Source: Candidatus Electrothrix scaldis
Lineage (GTDB): Bacteria; Desulfobacterota; Desulfobulbia; Desulfobulbales; Desulfobulbaceae
Direction of reading: 5' to 3'
Assembly: GCA_033584155.1 (NCBI GenBank)
Contig: CP138355.1
Location: forward strand, 1,813,501 to 1,877,500
Length of the DNA: 64,000 nt
Both the position numbers and the translations under genes were made by a program. The notes under the pieces were generated by a model. It searched no databases. It was not told the origin of the DNA and was given only the letters and a program-made list of their open reading frames with translations. Positions within the stretch are counted from its first letter, which is position 1; the number at the start of each line of letters is the position of its first letter. This document shows positions 61,672-64,000 of this stretch, in pieces.

Positions 61672-62541
61672 ATGCAACGCCAGTACAGCTATAACAGCAA
61701 CCAGCCGGGCTGCGGCGGTTGTCTTCTGATTTTTGTCCTCCTCCTGCTGGCCACTGGTGGCTGGCAGGCTGTGGGGAACTTTGTTTCCATCCTTATCTAT
61801 TCCGGTCTGTTCGGGGGGCTTGTTCTCTTTGCGGCCTTTTTCGGCTTTACCCGTTATATCCAGAGTCGGGCCGCAGCTTATGCAAAGTCCCAGACCGAGA
61901 GCCATAACCGGTTCGTTTTTCTCCTGGTGAATATCCTGGTCAGCATTGCCAAGGCAGATGGTCATTTCACCAAGTCCGAGTTGCGGACCATGCTCAACTT
62001 TTTCCAGCACAACCTTCATTATAATCAGGACCAGATGTACTGGGTCAAGCAGCTGATTAAGGATGCCCGTGATGAAGATCAGGACCTTGATGCCCTGCTC
62101 ACCGAGTTCCGCAACAGCTTCGCCTATGAACCTCGCCTGATTCTGTTAGAGCTGATCTACCAGATCGTGTTTACGAAAAAACCGGTGAACGAAGGGGAAC
62201 TGAACCTGGCCCGCAAGATCGGTCAATTCCTCGGGATTGCCGAGTATGAACGCCAGAGTATGGAGAGTAAATATCGATACGGGTACAGTTACCAACAACA
62301 GCGGAGGTCTGCCGGTGCCGGTCCGAGCAATGGCTATGCAGAGCAGCAGTATTATGCTGTTCTCGGGGTAGAGCAGGGGGCGGATTTTGCGACCATCAAA
62401 AAAGCCTATCGTAAGCTCTCCATGCAGTATCACCCGGATAAGGTGGCTCATTTAGGTGATGAGTTTAAGGGGGTTGCTGAGGAGAAGATGAAGGAGATCA
62501 ATGCTGCCTATGATCATTTTAGGAAGAAGTTTGGGGAGTAG
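61672..62541 (+). CDS. TerB-DnaJ membrane protein (DjlA-like)
   Basis: 289 residues. One or two N-terminal membrane segments ([39 protein letters not shown]), a TerB-like helical domain ([27 protein letters not shown]), and a C-terminal J domain with HPD ([32 protein letters not shown]). Recruits DnaK to the membrane, as DjlA does. Confidence 0.85.
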   Translation: MQRQYSYNSNQPGCGGCLLIFVLLLLATGGWQAVGNFVSILIYSGLFGGLVLFAAFFGFTRYIQSRAAAYAKSQTESHNRFVFLLVNILVSIAKADGHFTKSELRTMLNFFQHNLHYNQDQMYWVKQLIKDARDEDQDLDALLTEFRNSFAYEPRLILLELIYQIVFTKKPVNEGELNLARKIGQFLGIAEYERQSMESKYRYGYSYQQQRRSAGAGPSNGYAEQQYYAVLGVEQGADFATIKKAYRKLSMQYHPDKVAHLGDEFKGVAEEKMKEINAAYDHFRKKFGE

Positions 62542-62602
62542 TTAGGGGAGGGAAGAGCAGGTCTGCCCCCGGCTATTTTAAGTATATTTTTTTGATAAAA
62601 AG

Positions 62603-62743
62603 GTCCATTGGATGGATTAAAAAGTCCAATCGTTGGACTTAAAAGTCCACCGGGTGGATCTTTTTATCCAAAGTTTGGATAAACTCATCTAAATTTTAGA
62701 TAAGGTTATCTGAAGTGTTGATCTGGAGATCGAAGTTTTTGTT
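62603..62743 (+). repeat. Seven palindromic units on an exact 21-bp pitch
   Basis: Units start at 62603, 62624, 62645, 62666, 62687, 62708 and 62729. Each is a 15-bp dyad plus a 6-bp mostly A/T spacer: GTCCATTGGATGGAT, GTCCAATCGTTGGAC, GTCCACCGGGTGGAT, ATCCAAAGTTTGGAT, ATCTAAATTTTAGAT, then two weaker units. Units 4 and 5 are perfect 7-bp-arm palindromes; arm changes are compensated (C:G at position 4:12 becomes T:A). Lies 63 bp before the next gene. Confidence 0.92.
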
Positions 62744-62805
62744 TTTTTTGTTGGGAGGGTTGGTGGAGTGATCCAGAAAATGGATTGAACTGTTATGGAG
62801 TTATT

Positions 62806-63276
62806 ATGGATATTGGGGCAATTACATCTGCGCTATCTGGGATTAAGCAAGCAACAGATATCGCAAAGATAATTAAAGATAGTAGCTCGTCTCTGGAAGA
62901 AGCTGAAATAAAATTGAAACTGGCTGACCTTATCAGCGCATTAGCTGATGCTAAGGTTGAAATTGCGAATATTAAGGAGGCTGTCACTGAGAAGGATGAG
63001 GAGATTACGAGACTGAAGGGGGTGATAGAAACCTCTGATAAATTGGTTTGGAGAGCACCTTACTACTTTTTGATTGATGATAATTATGAAGATGGGCCAT
63101 ATTGTCAGAAGTGTTATGATTCACAAAGGAAATTAATTCGACTTCAGTCTCCAGGTGCAAAAGGATATTGGGAATGTAAGGAATGTAGTAATAATTATAA
63201 AGACAAAAATTATGAAGAGCACATATTCACAGCTTCAGTGAGTCGTCGTGATAGATTTTCTGTAAACATAACGTGA
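62806..63276 (+). CDS. Hypothetical coiled-coil protein with zinc-ribbon C-terminus
   Basis: 156 residues from ATG 62806 (GGAG site); an in-frame TTG at 62785 lacks one. Residues 1-75 are helical and end in a coiled coil (LKLADLISALADAKVEIANIKEAVTEKDEEITRLKGVI). Residues 95-140 carry CQKCYD and CKECSN, a zinc-ribbon. This helix-plus-zinc-ribbon layout is seen in small phage- or plasmid-associated proteins. Function unknown. Confidence 0.6.
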   Translation: MDIGAITSALSGIKQATDIAKIIKDSSSSLEEAEIKLKLADLISALADAKVEIANIKEAVTEKDEEITRLKGVIETSDKLVWRAPYYFLIDDNYEDGPYCQKCYDSQRKLIRLQSPGAKGYWECKECSNNYKDKNYEEHIFTASVSRRDRFSVNIT

Positions 63277-63347
63277 TTGCTTTCTTCTTGAAGAAAACAT
63301 TTTGATGTTGAAAAAGGCAGAGAAAATTTAATAGGATGGCGTAAAAA

Positions 63348-63791
63348 ATGACCAAGAAAACACAGCGAAAATCCACCTTAAAGGACATGAAAAGGCGTCA
63401 TTACTTCTTTCTCAATTCCTATGAGGATTGCGCCTTTACCAAGTGCCCGCAATGCAACGCCAAGACAAAAGTAAGAAAATTCCCCCTTGTTATCCACATC
63501 TACCCGCAGCAGCTGTTCCTCATGAACAAAATATGCAAATATTGTGTTGACTGCGATTTGATTATTACCAAGCAATCCGAGGTGGAGCATTTGCTAGCAG
63601 AACGTTTTCTTGAAGTTAATCCTGAGATTATTGGTAATGATTATTTGGTTATGGGGACTCTGGATAAGAAGGATTGGAGAAATAGAGATAAGGGTGGAGA
63701 CGATCCCGTCGATATCATTGGAAAGATGTATGTTTTTAAAAAACACTTGAATTTTGAGCTTGCTCCGATTGGATGGCATCCCGATCAATAG
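63348..63791 (+). CDS. Hypothetical zinc-ribbon protein
   Basis: 147 residues. CPQCNAK and CKYCVDC pairs form a probable zinc site; the rest (LLAERFLEVNPEIIGNDYLVMGTLDKKDWRN) is not recognised. Low GC; separated by 71 bp from the preceding gene. Confidence 0.6.
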   Translation: MTKKTQRKSTLKDMKRRHYFFLNSYEDCAFTKCPQCNAKTKVRKFPLVIHIYPQQLFLMNKICKYCVDCDLIITKQSEVEHLLAERFLEVNPEIIGNDYLVMGTLDKKDWRNRDKGGDDPVDIIGKMYVFKKHLNFELAPIGWHPDQ

Positions 63792-63862
63792 TGAGGCAGA
63801 TTTTTCCCTGGAGAAGTGTTGGAAAAAGGGGATGTTTTCTTCAGACAGGTTAGGTTGATTTC

Positions 63863-64000
63863 ATGGAGATAAAATCAAAAGCCGAGGCCCAGCGCCGGGC
63901 TGATCAAATCGGACATTTTCAGGCTGAAGTAGCTCTCCTTGAACAGGAAAACATTTTCTCCCTTCAGGACAGCCAACGCTCTGCCATTGCCGATTATCAC
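63863..64000 (+). CDS. Start of a gene cut by the window end
   Basis: 46 codons from ATG 63863: EIKSKAEAQRRADQIGHFQA then EVALLEQENIFSLQDSQRSA. A helical N-terminus; the family cannot be named from this piece. Confidence 0.5.
   Translation, partial: MEIKSKAEAQRRADQIGHFQAEVALLEQENIFSLQDSQRSAIADYH

Overview
The window looks like a chromosomal segment of a Gram-negative, anaerobic or microaerophilic deltaproteobacterium-type organism (Desulfobulbaceae-like, possibly a cable bacterium). This is inferred from the mix of Tol, LolCD, Lon and FtsY core genes, DUF4469/HU-like, CHAT-TPR and YD-repeat proteins, and many toxin-antitoxin and IS remnants at about 50% GC. No rRNA, tRNA or CRISPR array was seen.

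Layout. 1-12.5 kb: the end of a radical SAM gene, then a secreted Rhs/YD-repeat polymorphic-toxin locus. It holds a giant Rhs protein with a caspase-like tip, a lipoprotein (candidate immunity), a 5'-truncated second Rhs copy with an SGNH-hydrolase tip, a second lipoprotein and a further rhs scrap. The island lies between two copies of the 3' end and terminator of the radical SAM gene. 12.5-23.4 kb: mixed chromosomal genes, namely a rhomboid protease, small membrane proteins, a DUF4469/HU-like protein, an SH3 protein, a sigma-54 activator, a LysW-like protein, a BLUF photosensor with WrbA, and a radical SAM/TPR-methyltransferase pair. 23.4-37.3 kb: an accessory region of toxin-antitoxin modules (DUF4258/DUF2283, UPF0175/DUF3368, HepT/MntA, two PIN pairs) and secreted CHAP and CARDB proteins. 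Two copies of a 1291-bp ISAzo13-like element are present, one split by a nested 1857-bp IS; they interrupt a PIN toxin gene and ygbA. Short repeated gene ends mark the module borders. 37.4-49.9 kb: core genes, namely a TrxB-like reductase, tolQRAB-cpoB with no pal, tlyA, SH3 and pentapeptide proteins, rpsT and trpEG. 50-55.8 kb: a CHAT-NTPase-TPR protein with a small EACC1-like partner and an Rpn-like nuclease, a likely conflict cassette. 55.8-62.5 kb: lolC/E, lolD, lon, ftsY and a TerB-DnaJ protein. 62.5-64 kb: small zinc-binding hypotheticals.

Most unusual signal: three intergenic arrays of short imperfect palindromes on a strict pitch (5 units at 23 bp near 15.3 kb; about 13 units at 21 bp near 23.8 kb; 7 units at 21 bp near 62.6 kb). 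Each lies just upstream of an unrelated gene. Their sequences differ, but the architecture is shared, and in the third array the two palindrome arms change together from unit to unit.

A second theme is that accessory modules are repeatedly bordered by duplicated ends of genes: the radical SAM 3' end, an unknown gene tail in three copies, and the ygbA 5' end in three copies. All functions are read from the sequence alone; no database search was run.
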